Shown: positions 1 to 6,490 of the stretch, one piece after another | Layout of the letters: each line of letters starts with the position of its first letter | How positions within the stretch are numbered: the stretch's first letter is position 1 | Origin: Modicisalibacter sp049808615 | Lineage (GTDB): Bacteria > Pseudomonadota > Gammaproteobacteria > Pseudomonadales > Halomonadaceae | DNA length: 11,464 nucleotides | Direction: 5' to 3' | NCBI RefSeq assembly: GCF_049808615.1 | Contig: NZ_JBNCAN010000042.1 | Location: 1-11,464 of the forward strand | The notes under the pieces: generated by a model | What the model was told of the DNA's origin: nothing | The model's database searches: none | What the model saw: only the letters and a program-made list of their open reading frames with translations | Program-made: the position numbers and the translations under genes

Positions 1-60
1 GTGGGCATGGTACATTTTGTCATGGCGGCTGATGCGGTTGATTCTGGTGTAGGAGCTTGA
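1..60 (+). CDS. 3' end of an unidentified reading frame
   Basis: Frame 1 is open from the first base of the window to a TGA at 58-60, giving a 19-residue tail that ends in DSGVGA. The start lies outside the window. I do not recognise the protein, and the stretch is short enough to be open by chance. An internal ATG at 7-9 exists but there is no reason to prefer it. It is listed only because it may be the end of a gene entering the window from the left. Confidence 0.2.
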   Translation: MGMVHFVMAADAVDSGVGA

Positions 61-118
61 ATTATAACCGATTTTCAGCCGCTTTTTTCATGCCCGATGC
101 AATATCCGGGCTAGGGCT

Positions 119-247
119 TTGAATGTAGAGTTTCGGGACGTGGATAAGATCAAGCGTGAAGCAATTGAAGAGCTGACCGGGCGCATAGATGGGCACTGTG
201 CGATAGTTTTTGAGTTGTTGAATAAGAATATGAATCGTTGGAGTTAG
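119..247 (+). CDS. Possible small ORF directly upstream of the recombinase
   Basis: The frame is open from base 68 to a TAG at 245-247, 6 bases before the recombinase start. A TTG at 119-121 with an AGGG 5 bases upstream would give a 42-residue product rich in charged residues (RDVDKIKREAIEELTGRID). The amino-acid composition looks protein-like and the position suggests translation together with the recombinase. It could equally be the remnant of a longer gene, since no ATG opens it and I recognise no family. Confidence 0.25.
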   Translation: MNVEFRDVDKIKREAIEELTGRIDGHCAIVFELLNKNMNRWS

Positions 248-253
248 CAAGGT

Positions 254-880
254 ATGGTGAAAGTTGCCAGGATCTATATGCGAGCAAGCAGTAAATTTCA
301 GAGTCTTGAGCGCCAGGAGAGGCTGATTGCAGATGCAAGAGAAGCTGGGTATTACATTGCTGCTGTGTATCGTGAGAAGGCGTCGGGAGCTATAGTTGAT
401 CGTCCAGAGCTCATGCGCATGATTTCTGACCTGCAGCCTGGGGAGCTCGTGGTTGCTGAAAGAATAGACCGTATTAGCCGGTTGCCACTGCCTCAGGCCC
501 AAGCTCTTATAGATACTATCCACGAAAAAGGCGCCAAGCTGTCCATTCCTGGTATTTTCGACTTCTCAGATTTAGTGGAGGAGTCGGAAGGAATAACAAG
601 GATAGTCCTTGAGTCAGTACAGGAAATGCTATTGAAACTTGCTCTGCAAATGGCCAGAGATGATTATGAGGAACGCCGTAGACGGCAACAGGAGGGCATT
701 GAACTGGCGAAAGAAAAGGGGCTCTTTACAGGACGGCGTCCAGACAAAACTCTTCATGAGCGTATCATGGCTTTGCGTTCAGCCAACTTTTCTATTGCAG
801 AGACGGCTCGTATTGCTGGCTGTAGTGAAGCTTCGGTTAAGCGTGTTTGGGCTGCGCGTATAGATAAGAAAAAGCAATAG
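254..880 (+). CDS. Small serine recombinase (resolvase/invertase family)
   Basis: This 208-residue protein catalyses site-specific DNA strand exchange through a serine-DNA intermediate. The N-terminal catalytic domain (about 1-140) has the family signature: Arg10 and Ser12 in IYMRASSKFQSL align with Arg8 and the nucleophile Ser10 of gamma-delta resolvase. Arg50 lies in VDRPEL, and Asp72, Arg73 and Arg76 lie in ERIDRISRL. A helical segment (about 120-160) leads to a C-terminal helix-turn-helix (about 168-200, FSIAETARIAGCSEASVKRVW). Length and layout fit the resolvase/invertase group rather than the large serine integrases. The ATG at 254 has GGAG at 240-243, 10 bases upstream. Its substrate sites are not evident: I see no convincing res-type repeats in 61-253. 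No transposase of a Tn3 element is in view, so it may serve a plasmid, an invertible segment or a lost transposon. Codon use is less GC-rich than in the central operon. Confidence 0.9.
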   Translation: MVKVARIYMRASSKFQSLERQERLIADAREAGYYIAAVYREKASGAIVDRPELMRMISDLQPGELVVAERIDRISRLPLPQAQALIDTIHEKGAKLSIPGIFDFSDLVEESEGITRIVLESVQEMLLKLALQMARDDYEERRRRQQEGIELAKEKGLFTGRRPDKTLHERIMALRSANFSIAETARIAGCSEASVKRVWAARIDKKKQ

Positions 881-1072
881 TCTGAATCACCTCGGGCCTT
901 CTAAACGAGAATGCGCAATTCAGTCGCGCTATGGTTAGAAACGATGGTCATGGAGGGGCTGGGTGTGGCCATGCTTGAAAGCGAACCGACCCTAATCAAC
1001 TGATCTTCAAGTTTTAAGGCTAGTCGATAGGGCGGCCAAGCTTCTCATCGTAGTCGCCCCAGGGCGGACTTA
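881..1072. other. Convergent intergenic stretch between the recombinase and the nuclease gene
   Basis: This is 192 bases between two converging genes. It holds a 30-codon frame (911-1003) with no good ribosome-binding site and no recognisable product. Close to the nuclease stop there is a hairpin, listed separately. I see no tRNA, insertion sequence or repeat array here. Confidence 0.6.
1052..1070 (-). terminator. Weak hairpin just past the nuclease stop codon
   Basis: Arms AGTC/GACT (1052-1055 and 1067-1070) with an inner GCC/GGC pairing and one bulged G form a small GC-rich hairpin, starting 3 bases beyond the nuclease stop on the minus strand. There is no T-run after it in the direction of the operon, so intrinsic termination is doubtful. 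It lies where the end of the operon transcript would be expected. Confidence 0.25.
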
Positions 1073-2179
1073 TCAGTCGATTTTCCATGCTTGCTTCAAA
1101 CGTCCCACGGTATGCTCCCATTTTGGCGTTGTAGGCTTACACACCGTGTTCTGATTGCCGAACAGGCCGACTTCACTGAATGCCTGTGAGGCAGGGAATG
1201 AGGCTAACCAGCGCACCGGCACCAGGTATTCAGCCGCATCCTCATCGTTTTCGATGGCTTGGTGGATATGGGGGTACTCAGTTGCGGTAGCGACCTCTGG
1301 GAGCAGCCTCTTGCCGTGCTCAGTCTGTACCGAGAAGTGGTCGGCGCGGCAGCGCTCGCCAGTCACCACGGCCACACCCACATAACCAGTCTTGGGTATG
1401 TTGACCCAAACCCTATCCCCTTCGGATAGCATCGCAAGTGTTTTCGAGTACCAGGCTGCACCTCCTCCAGCGATGAAGCCATACCGGCGTGCCAGACCCC
1501 AGGGGCGACTATCCCCAAAGGAGGCGTAGAACTCGCCGTTCCAAGGCTCCTTGTGGGCTTTGCTGACGGCCGGCTGAGCTGGCTCGTCCGGATCAATCAT
1601 CCAGGCCCGGCTTAGGTAGTGATTGCCCTGGTCCTCGAAAGCCGCAAAGAACATGGCGTTGATCGAGAGCTGAGCATGGTCGTTGAGATAATTGATAATA
1701 CGCTCGCTGCTGGCATCAAGCCGGGTCGCCACTACCACCATCTGATGGCTGTCATTAAGCGTCACATCTTCTAGCGAGAGACCAAACTTGGCCTGGAAGG
1801 CCTCCTCGAGCGTGGCATGTGGGCGACTGTTTTTTTCAGCAAAGGCTTGATAGATATCGATCAACTGGTAGTCGGCCAGGGTGACAACCCAGGAGGCATA
1901 GTCGATGGCCTGAGCGACCACGTCGCGGGGCGTCTTGTCGCGCTTAAGTTCGATGATGATTACTGTGCCATTGGCATCGAGTGCGAGCAGGTCGATTAGC
2001 TTGTCAAAGCCGGTACGAACTTGGCGGCCGATCAGTAGCCAATCTCGGTTAAGGATCGAGACATCCTGCATGATCTGCTCTTCCAGTTGGCCCTCGTCGG
2101 CGAGCCCCGTGGGCCGCAGCTTCTGCGGCAGCTCACCCGTAGTACCTGCCAGCTTCCAGATTCCTTGCTCGATGGCCAT
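1073..2179 (-). CDS. NucS-like (DUF91) PD-(D/E)XK nuclease with an extra C-terminal domain
   Basis: This 368-residue protein is a probable DNA endonuclease. The N-terminal half carries the endonuclease-NucS/DUF91 core: Asp63 in LIDLLALD, the strand IIIELKRD with Glu77 and Lys79, then the helix VVAQAIDYASWV (Gln90, Tyr94) typical of this fold. Archaeal and actinobacterial NucS cuts branched or mismatched DNA; the role of proteobacterial stand-alone relatives is less clear. From about residue 211 there is a second domain with RRYGFIAGGGAAWYS, GDRVWVNIP and GYVGVAVV. It is glycine- and tryptophan-rich and strand-like, recalling PUA/EVE-type readers of modified bases; that is only an impression from pattern. 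The ATG at 2179 has AAGGAG 8 bases upstream. It is the last gene of the minus-strand defence operon, separated by 137 bases from the Abi gene, so it may have its own promoter. Confidence 0.75.
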   Translation of the reverse strand: MAIEQGIWKLAGTTGELPQKLRPTGLADEGQLEEQIMQDVSILNRDWLLIGRQVRTGFDKLIDLLALDANGTVIIIELKRDKTPRDVVAQAIDYASWVVTLADYQLIDIYQAFAEKNSRPHATLEEAFQAKFGLSLEDVTLNDSHQMVVVATRLDASSERIINYLNDHAQLSINAMFFAAFEDQGNHYLSRAWMIDPDEPAQPAVSKAHKEPWNGEFYASFGDSRPWGLARRYGFIAGGGAAWYSKTLAMLSEGDRVWVNIPKTGYVGVAVVTGERCRADHFSVQTEHGKRLLPEVATATEYPHIHQAIENDEDAAEYLVPVRWLASFPASQAFSEVGLFGNQNTVCKPTTPKWEHTVGRLKQAWKID

Positions 2180-2256
2180 CCAGGTGTCTCCTTGCGTTTA
2201 GTTGAGAAAAGCGTTGCCTCGCCCAGGGTGGTGCTCTACCATGGTTGTCAACACGG

Positions 2257-2292
2257 CCCCCGCCTCTTGGCTCTCACGAGCTTACGCGGGGG
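2257..2292. other. Nested hairpin between the Abi gene and the nuclease gene
   Basis: A perfect 7-base inverted repeat (CCCCCGC at 2257-2263, GCGGGGG at 2286-2292) encloses a second perfect 4-base hairpin (GCTC at 2270-2273, GAGC at 2278-2281, loop TCAC). On the plus strand the outer arm is followed by a T-rich stretch (TTCTTATTT), which looks like an intrinsic terminator in that direction, yet no plus-strand gene precedes it. In the operon direction it lies just after the Abi stop and may be an attenuator, mRNA end or processing site separating the nuclease gene from the upstream genes. Confidence 0.45.
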
Positions 2293-2315
2293 TTCTTATT
2301 TGTGTTCTCGCCGCC

Positions 2316-3290
2316 TCACTCGGTCCACCAGCGCTCCCAGCCCGGTGGAGCCCCCATATCCTCCAGCGATAGCCTCCGCCTGGAATGCAGCACCGGGAAA
2401 CGTTCCAGATGTGCCTGCAGGCGTCGATGCCACCCCGTATTGGGGCAGACCACCAGGGTCATGTGCCGCACGATACTCAATAGCAGGAAGGGGCGGGCGA
2501 GGCGCTTTGCGTCTCTGAACTCATCGCACCACGGTATCTCACCCTGCTTGGGCAGCCTGGGCTGGTCGATGACGTTGCGATTCCAGAGTCGGCTATGATG
2601 AGCGCAGACGTTGCGCAGGTAGTTCAGCGACCTAAGCCAGGTCTGAAAGACCTCCCAGTCTTGCACGCCGTATTTACGTGCTATGTGGCTCTGGTCCGGC
2701 ACCTTCATCATGGCAAACAGATGTGAGAGGGTGCCGAAGTCCCAGGTCTCGACAGCGACCCAGATCGGCAGTCGCGGCCCGTGCTTCTGGCGATAGTGCT
2801 TGACGAAGTCTTCTTTAGAGCGATCTTCTAGCCGTTTGGCATGCCCCTGCCAGCTTACAAAAGCTTCTATACGTTTCTCGCCGACAGGCTTTCGTGCAAA
2901 AGACTTGTGGAAAGTGCCTCGGTGAAGATGCGCGAAGGCATCCTGCTCACCCAGCCGGTAGGCGATATCCACGCGCAACGCGATCTCGATGCGCTCCAGG
3001 GCATCGGTCAGGCGCAGCCGAAGCTCCTTGTCGAAGAGGTATAGCCGCACCGCATCGACGAACTGGGTGTCGGGAACGAACTGATCCGTTGCCTGGGTGA
3101 TTGGCCGGTCATGTCGGTCATGACCGACCGTCTCGAAGACCCGAAAGGGATACCAGTAGGCGCTTAGTCGGTAGTAGCCGACGCGCTCCAGATACTCCAG
3201 GGCGGCGGCCTCATCGCCGACCTGCATCCCGCGCTCGGTGAGCAGGGCTAACTGCTCTTGAAACGACTTCCAGGGGCGATCGTAGGCCAT
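2316..3290 (-). CDS. Abi_2 (AbiD/AbiF) family HEPN abortive-infection protein
   Basis: This 324-residue protein belongs to the Abi_2 family of abortive-infection proteins, first known from lactococcal phage-resistance plasmids. Signature stretches are VGYYRLSAYWYPFR (37-50), DTQFVDAVRLYLFDKELR (74-91), WDFGTLSHLF (183-192) and, most telling, NYLRNVCAHHSRLWNR (223-238). The last contains the HEPN RNase motif R-x4-H (Arg226 to His231), the catalytic pair in HEPN nucleases. The family length of about 300 residues fits. The start codon shares one base with the hsdS stop (TGATG at 3288-3292), so it should be translationally coupled to hsdS. That coupling suggests it acts with the restriction system, for instance by cutting RNA when restriction is defeated. 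RNase activity and trigger are inferred, not shown by the sequence. Confidence 0.88.
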   Translation of the reverse strand: MAYDRPWKSFQEQLALLTERGMQVGDEAAALEYLERVGYYRLSAYWYPFRVFETVGHDRHDRPITQATDQFVPDTQFVDAVRLYLFDKELRLRLTDALERIEIALRVDIAYRLGEQDAFAHLHRGTFHKSFARKPVGEKRIEAFVSWQGHAKRLEDRSKEDFVKHYRQKHGPRLPIWVAVETWDFGTLSHLFAMMKVPDQSHIARKYGVQDWEVFQTWLRSLNYLRNVCAHHSRLWNRNVIDQPRLPKQGEIPWCDEFRDAKRLARPFLLLSIVRHMTLVVCPNTGWHRRLQAHLERFPVLHSRRRLSLEDMGAPPGWERWWTE

Positions 3291-4909
3291 CAGCTCACCG
3301 TCTGGTTTACTACCGCTTCGGCCAGTTGGGCTCGGGTCTCGGCGGTCTCGCCCAAGCGTACTTTGAGGCGGTCGCAGAGGGCCATTAGTTCGTCGACTTT
3401 TTCCACAGTAGCTGTCTGAGTCTTTATATCAGGCAATGGAACTGGTATGGATTCCACAGTTTTCTTGCTTATTTTTGGCATAGTTCCAGAGGTGCCAGTC
3501 ATACGATCCCACATAAAGATTCTTGATTGCGGGGAAGATAAGCAATAAGAGATGAATTTTGGGTTGGCTTCTTTTTTGGTTCTGATTTTCATCATCAAAT
3601 CTGGATAGATGAACCCTGGTTGATTGCTTTCTATCATAATATTGCAGCCGACATGGCGCGCTGCATTTCCACGCTGTATTAGAATGTCTCCCTTTTTAAG
3701 CCATAAGTGAGATGATTCTGGCTCGTCAATATCAATGTCTTTGCTTTCTGAGAGCTTCAAGGTTCCCTTGGTCGTAGCGCCCAATTTAAGAACCTTGATG
3801 CCAGTATGGAAGCTGCTTTCCTTTGGTGATAGCCCATTTCTCGGGCCAAAGGAAAGTATGTTTTTTAGCGGTCGCTTTTCCACATGGAAATCAATAAGCT
3901 TGCCGCTGGCAGCTAGATCTAGAACAACCAGTTTAAGCTTATCGATACTAGCTTCGGTAGTGAAGAGGGTATCGAAATGTTCAGCCACGCGAGCCCAGTT
4001 CTCGGCCACCTCGGCGGCATCGGCGGAGCGGGTCAGGGCATCAAGCAGGGTGTCGACCAGTACCTCATGGGCTTTCAGCTGGTCGCCGACCTGCTGCTCA
4101 AGGCGGTCGCAGAGGGCCATAAGCTCGTCGACTTTTTCGACGATTTTGCACTGTTCCGCAAATGGAGGGAGAGCAATCAAAGCATTATTGAGAACACTCT
4201 TCGTCACATGCTTTAGTCCGACCCCGCCCTGTGCACTCTGGACAAAGTGCGACATCTGGCCATTGACAGCCAGTTTCATAAAGAGTGGGTCGAGATGGTC
4301 GCCAAAGAAAACGCACTTGTTAATGTGCTGGTTTAGAGCTGCTGGACCTCTCTCCCAGATAAAAGCCCCAAAAGAAGTTCCGGGCGTTCCTGACCAGCTT
4401 ATGAGGAAATCACCGTTGTCGATTCTGTGGTTTTCATTTATCTCACCATTGAAGTAATTGGTGGGGGCATGAGGGTCGTTGAGGTTTTGAATTCTGACAA
4501 TAGGGAGCCCAGAAGTTGACCATTCAGAGGATTTGAAAGCCTTGCCGTTGTACATTTCCATGGTCTCGCCCAAACGAACCCACGACCACCCTTCGGGAAG
4601 AAAGAATGGCTTATCTTCCTCATCAATTGGTTTCAAGCCTTTTGACTTCTTGATCTTCCCTTCCTTAACAAGCCGGGTCTTTTCTTCGGCGATACGGTCC
4701 AGTAGCTCGCTAGCGGGCTCGTCGCTAGGGTCCTGCTCCGCCAACTTGCCACGCACGGCCAGCTCCAGGATCAGCTCGCGCAGCTTCTTGATGCCAGTGA
4801 GCTCGATTTTCCCGTTCTTACCCGATGCACTATGCCCCGAGCCGCTCTTGTGCGTCACGGCGCTGGTCCAGAGATCGAGGTGGTTGGTGATCAGCTCCTG
4901 AGCGCTCAT
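3290..4909 (-). CDS. hsdS: Type I restriction-modification specificity subunit HsdS
   Basis: This 539-residue subunit chooses the bipartite DNA target for the HsdM methylase and HsdR nuclease. It shows the usual half-repeat plan: an N-terminal conserved region with LRELILELAVRGKL (43-56), first target-recognition domain (about 105-250, opening with LPEGWSWVRLGE), central conserved region (about 251-345) with VEKVDELMALCDRL (257-270) and LKLVVLDLAASGKL (325-338), second recognition domain (about 345-495), and a C-terminal conserved copy VEKVDELMALCDRL (502-515). The leading extension resembles EcoAI/EcoEI (type IB) subunits. Both recognition domains are visibly more AT-rich than the conserved parts, a common sign of domain shuffling. 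The start overlaps the hsdM stop by 4 bases (ATGA, 4906-4909) and its stop shares a base with the Abi gene. The frame is intact, so the system is probably functional; the recognition site cannot be read from the sequence. Confidence 0.95.
   Translation of the reverse strand: MSAQELITNHLDLWTSAVTHKSGSGHSASGKNGKIELTGIKKLRELILELAVRGKLAEQDPSDEPASELLDRIAEEKTRLVKEGKIKKSKGLKPIDEEDKPFFLPEGWSWVRLGETMEMYNGKAFKSSEWSTSGLPIVRIQNLNDPHAPTNYFNGEINENHRIDNGDFLISWSGTPGTSFGAFIWERGPAALNQHINKCVFFGDHLDPLFMKLAVNGQMSHFVQSAQGGVGLKHVTKSVLNNALIALPPFAEQCKIVEKVDELMALCDRLEQQVGDQLKAHEVLVDTLLDALTRSADAAEVAENWARVAEHFDTLFTTEASIDKLKLVVLDLAASGKLIDFHVEKRPLKNILSFGPRNGLSPKESSFHTGIKVLKLGATTKGTLKLSESKDIDIDEPESSHLWLKKGDILIQRGNAARHVGCNIMIESNQPGFIYPDLMMKIRTKKEANPKFISYCLSSPQSRIFMWDRMTGTSGTMPKISKKTVESIPVPLPDIKTQTATVEKVDELMALCDRLKVRLGETAETRAQLAEAVVNQTVS
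3366..3403 (-). repeat. Direct repeat copy in hsdS, C-terminal conserved region
   Basis: This 38-base stretch matches 4101-4138 at 36 positions. It encodes the start of VEKVDELMALCDRL after the second recognition domain. The pair gives homology on which recognition domains could be exchanged. Confidence 0.85.
4101..4138 (-). repeat. Direct repeat copy in hsdS, central conserved region
   Basis: This is the partner of 3366-3403 (36 of 38 bases identical), encoding the same VEKVDELMALCDRL segment after the first recognition domain. The two mismatches lie at 4121 and 4124. Confidence 0.85.
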
Positions 4910-6411
4910 GCCGACTCCTCCGCTTGCTGGGGCGCAGGCTGATCCTGAGACGTATGACTGAGCGCGTCGCCGAGTACGGTCTTCAACTGGTCACGTAGCT
5001 CCTGGATCTCGGCCTGCTGGCGAGCGTATTGCTCGAGAAGCTCGTCCGGATCGTGGCTGATTTCCTCGTCCTGCCAGGGGTTCTTGATGTCCAGGTTGTA
5101 GTTTCGCGCCTTGATCTCCTCGATGCCGATCTTCCAGGCCTGCTTGGTTTCCTGGCGGCTGGCGAAGCCGTCGGCCTCGTCGCCCCACCAGTCGATCTCG
5201 GTGGCAAACTCCTCGACGCGCATAGGCTTGGTCTTGCTGTAGTTCTTGTAGCCCTCGGGGTAGGGGTGCTCGTAGTACCACACCTGTTCGGTCGGCTGGC
5301 CCTTGGTGAAGAACAGGAGGTTGGTCTTGATGCCGGTGTAGGGGTTGAACACGCCGTTGGGCAGGCGAACGATGGTGTGCAGGTTGCATTCGCTGAGCAG
5401 TTTTTCCTTGAGGCGCGTCTTCATGCCCTCGCCGAACAGGAAACCGTCTGGCAGCACCACGGCGGCGCGGCCATCCTGCTTCAGCAGGCGAATGAACAGC
5501 GCCATGAACAGGTCGGCGGTCTCACGAGTGCGGAATTCCGCCGGGAAATTGTTCTCGATGCCGTCTTCCTCGGTGCCGCCGAACGGCGGGTTGGCGACGA
5601 TCACATCGACCCGCTCCTTCGGGCCCCAGTCCCGGTAGGGACGGTTCAGGGTGTTGTCGTGACGAATCTGGCAAGGCACCTCGATGCCATGCAGGATCAT
5701 GTTGGTGGTGGCCAGCAGGTGCGGCAGCGGTTTCTTCTCCCAGCCGTAGATGCTGTGTTGCAGCGTCTGCTCGTCGGCGGGCGTCTGTACATAATGTTTA
5801 CGCTTGTGCTCGATGGCGCAGGTGAGAAAGCCGCCGGTGCCGCAGGCCGGGTCCATCACGCTCTCGGCAAGCTTGGGATCGACGCGGTTGACCATGAACT
5901 CGGTCACGGCGCGGGGAGTGTAGAACTCACCGGCATTACCGGCGCTTTGCAGGTCCTTGAGGATCTGCTCGTACATGTCGCCGAAGGCATGACGCTGCTG
6001 AGATGCGTTGAAGTCGATGCCTTCCTGAATGCGGTTGATCACCTGGCGCAGCAGATGGCCGGACTTCATGTAGTTGTAGGCATCCTCGAACACGCTGCGG
6101 ATGACCGCGGCGCGGGCGTCACCGCCGGCATCCAGCTGTTGCAGCCCGGGAAAGAGGGTGTTGTCGATGAAGCTTTTCAGGCCCTCGCCAGTCAGCCCCT
6201 CCGAGTTGGCGGCCCAGCTTCTCCAGCGCAATTGCTCGGGGATGGGGCTCACGTAGTCGTCGTAGAGCAGCTCCCATTCCCGCTCGCGGTCATCATAGAT
6301 CTTCAGAAACAGCATCCAGACCAGCTGGCCGATGCGCTGGGCGTCGCCGTCGACGCCGACGTCCTTGCGCATGATGTCCTGAATGCTCTTGATGGTGGTG
6401 CTGATGCTCAT
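4906..6411 (-). CDS. hsdM: Type I restriction-modification DNA methyltransferase subunit HsdM
   Basis: This is the S-adenosylmethionine-dependent adenine-N6 methyltransferase subunit, which protects host DNA in an M2S complex and is needed for restriction. Counting from the chosen start (501 residues): an N-terminal helical HsdM_N domain (about 5-135), GEFYTPRAV (161-169), AdoMet-binding motif I DPACGTGGF (187-195), catalytic motif IV NPPF (274-277), then FRTRETADLFMALFIRLL (293-310) and a C-terminal helical tail (about 450-480) that contacts HsdS. The frame is open back to 6516, which would add 35 residues and overlap hsdR. I prefer the ATG at 6411 because MSISTTIKSIQDIMRKD is the normal HsdM beginning and the extension is arginine-rich and unlike the family. 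The stop overlaps hsdS by 4 bases; hsdR ends 79 bases upstream. Confidence 0.95.
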   Translation of the reverse strand: MSISTTIKSIQDIMRKDVGVDGDAQRIGQLVWMLFLKIYDDREREWELLYDDYVSPIPEQLRWRSWAANSEGLTGEGLKSFIDNTLFPGLQQLDAGGDARAAVIRSVFEDAYNYMKSGHLLRQVINRIQEGIDFNASQQRHAFGDMYEQILKDLQSAGNAGEFYTPRAVTEFMVNRVDPKLAESVMDPACGTGGFLTCAIEHKRKHYVQTPADEQTLQHSIYGWEKKPLPHLLATTNMILHGIEVPCQIRHDNTLNRPYRDWGPKERVDVIVANPPFGGTEEDGIENNFPAEFRTRETADLFMALFIRLLKQDGRAAVVLPDGFLFGEGMKTRLKEKLLSECNLHTIVRLPNGVFNPYTGIKTNLLFFTKGQPTEQVWYYEHPYPEGYKNYSKTKPMRVEEFATEIDWWGDEADGFASRQETKQAWKIGIEEIKARNYNLDIKNPWQDEEISHDPDELLEQYARQQAEIQELRDQLKTVLGDALSHTSQDQPAPQQAEESA

Positions 6412-6436
6412 GGGAATCTCGTCTCGATAACCGAAA

Positions 6437-6462
6437 GCGCGCCGGTGTGGCTGCCGGCGCGC
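6437..6462 (-). other. Perfect 9-base hairpin between hsdR and hsdM
   Basis: GCGCGCCGG (6437-6445) and CCGGCGCGC (6454-6462) are exact inverted copies around an 8-base loop, giving a very stable all-GC stem in the 79-base gap. On the minus strand it is followed by only three T, so it is not a good terminator. It could end part of the hsdR transcripts, mark an RNA processing site, or stabilise one end of the hsdMS message and so set the ratio of methylase to nuclease. Confidence 0.6.
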
Positions 6463-6490
6463 AGAATGCGACGTATTGTACCTAGACCGT

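Noticed and set aside
62..523. A 153-residue open frame on the minus strand opposite the recombinase.
   Set aside because: It overlaps the catalytic domain of a clear gene, has no ribosome-binding site and no recognisable protein features.
911..1003. A 30-codon plus-strand frame after the recombinase.
   Set aside because: It has a weak ribosome-binding site, no recognised product and a length expected by chance.
2215..2245. Minus-strand GGTAGAGCACCACC resembles the D-arm of a tRNA, which would suggest a tRNA attachment site.
   Set aside because: No acceptor stem, anticodon stem or T-arm can be built around it; GTTCGAAT-like bases are absent downstream. It is probably chance.
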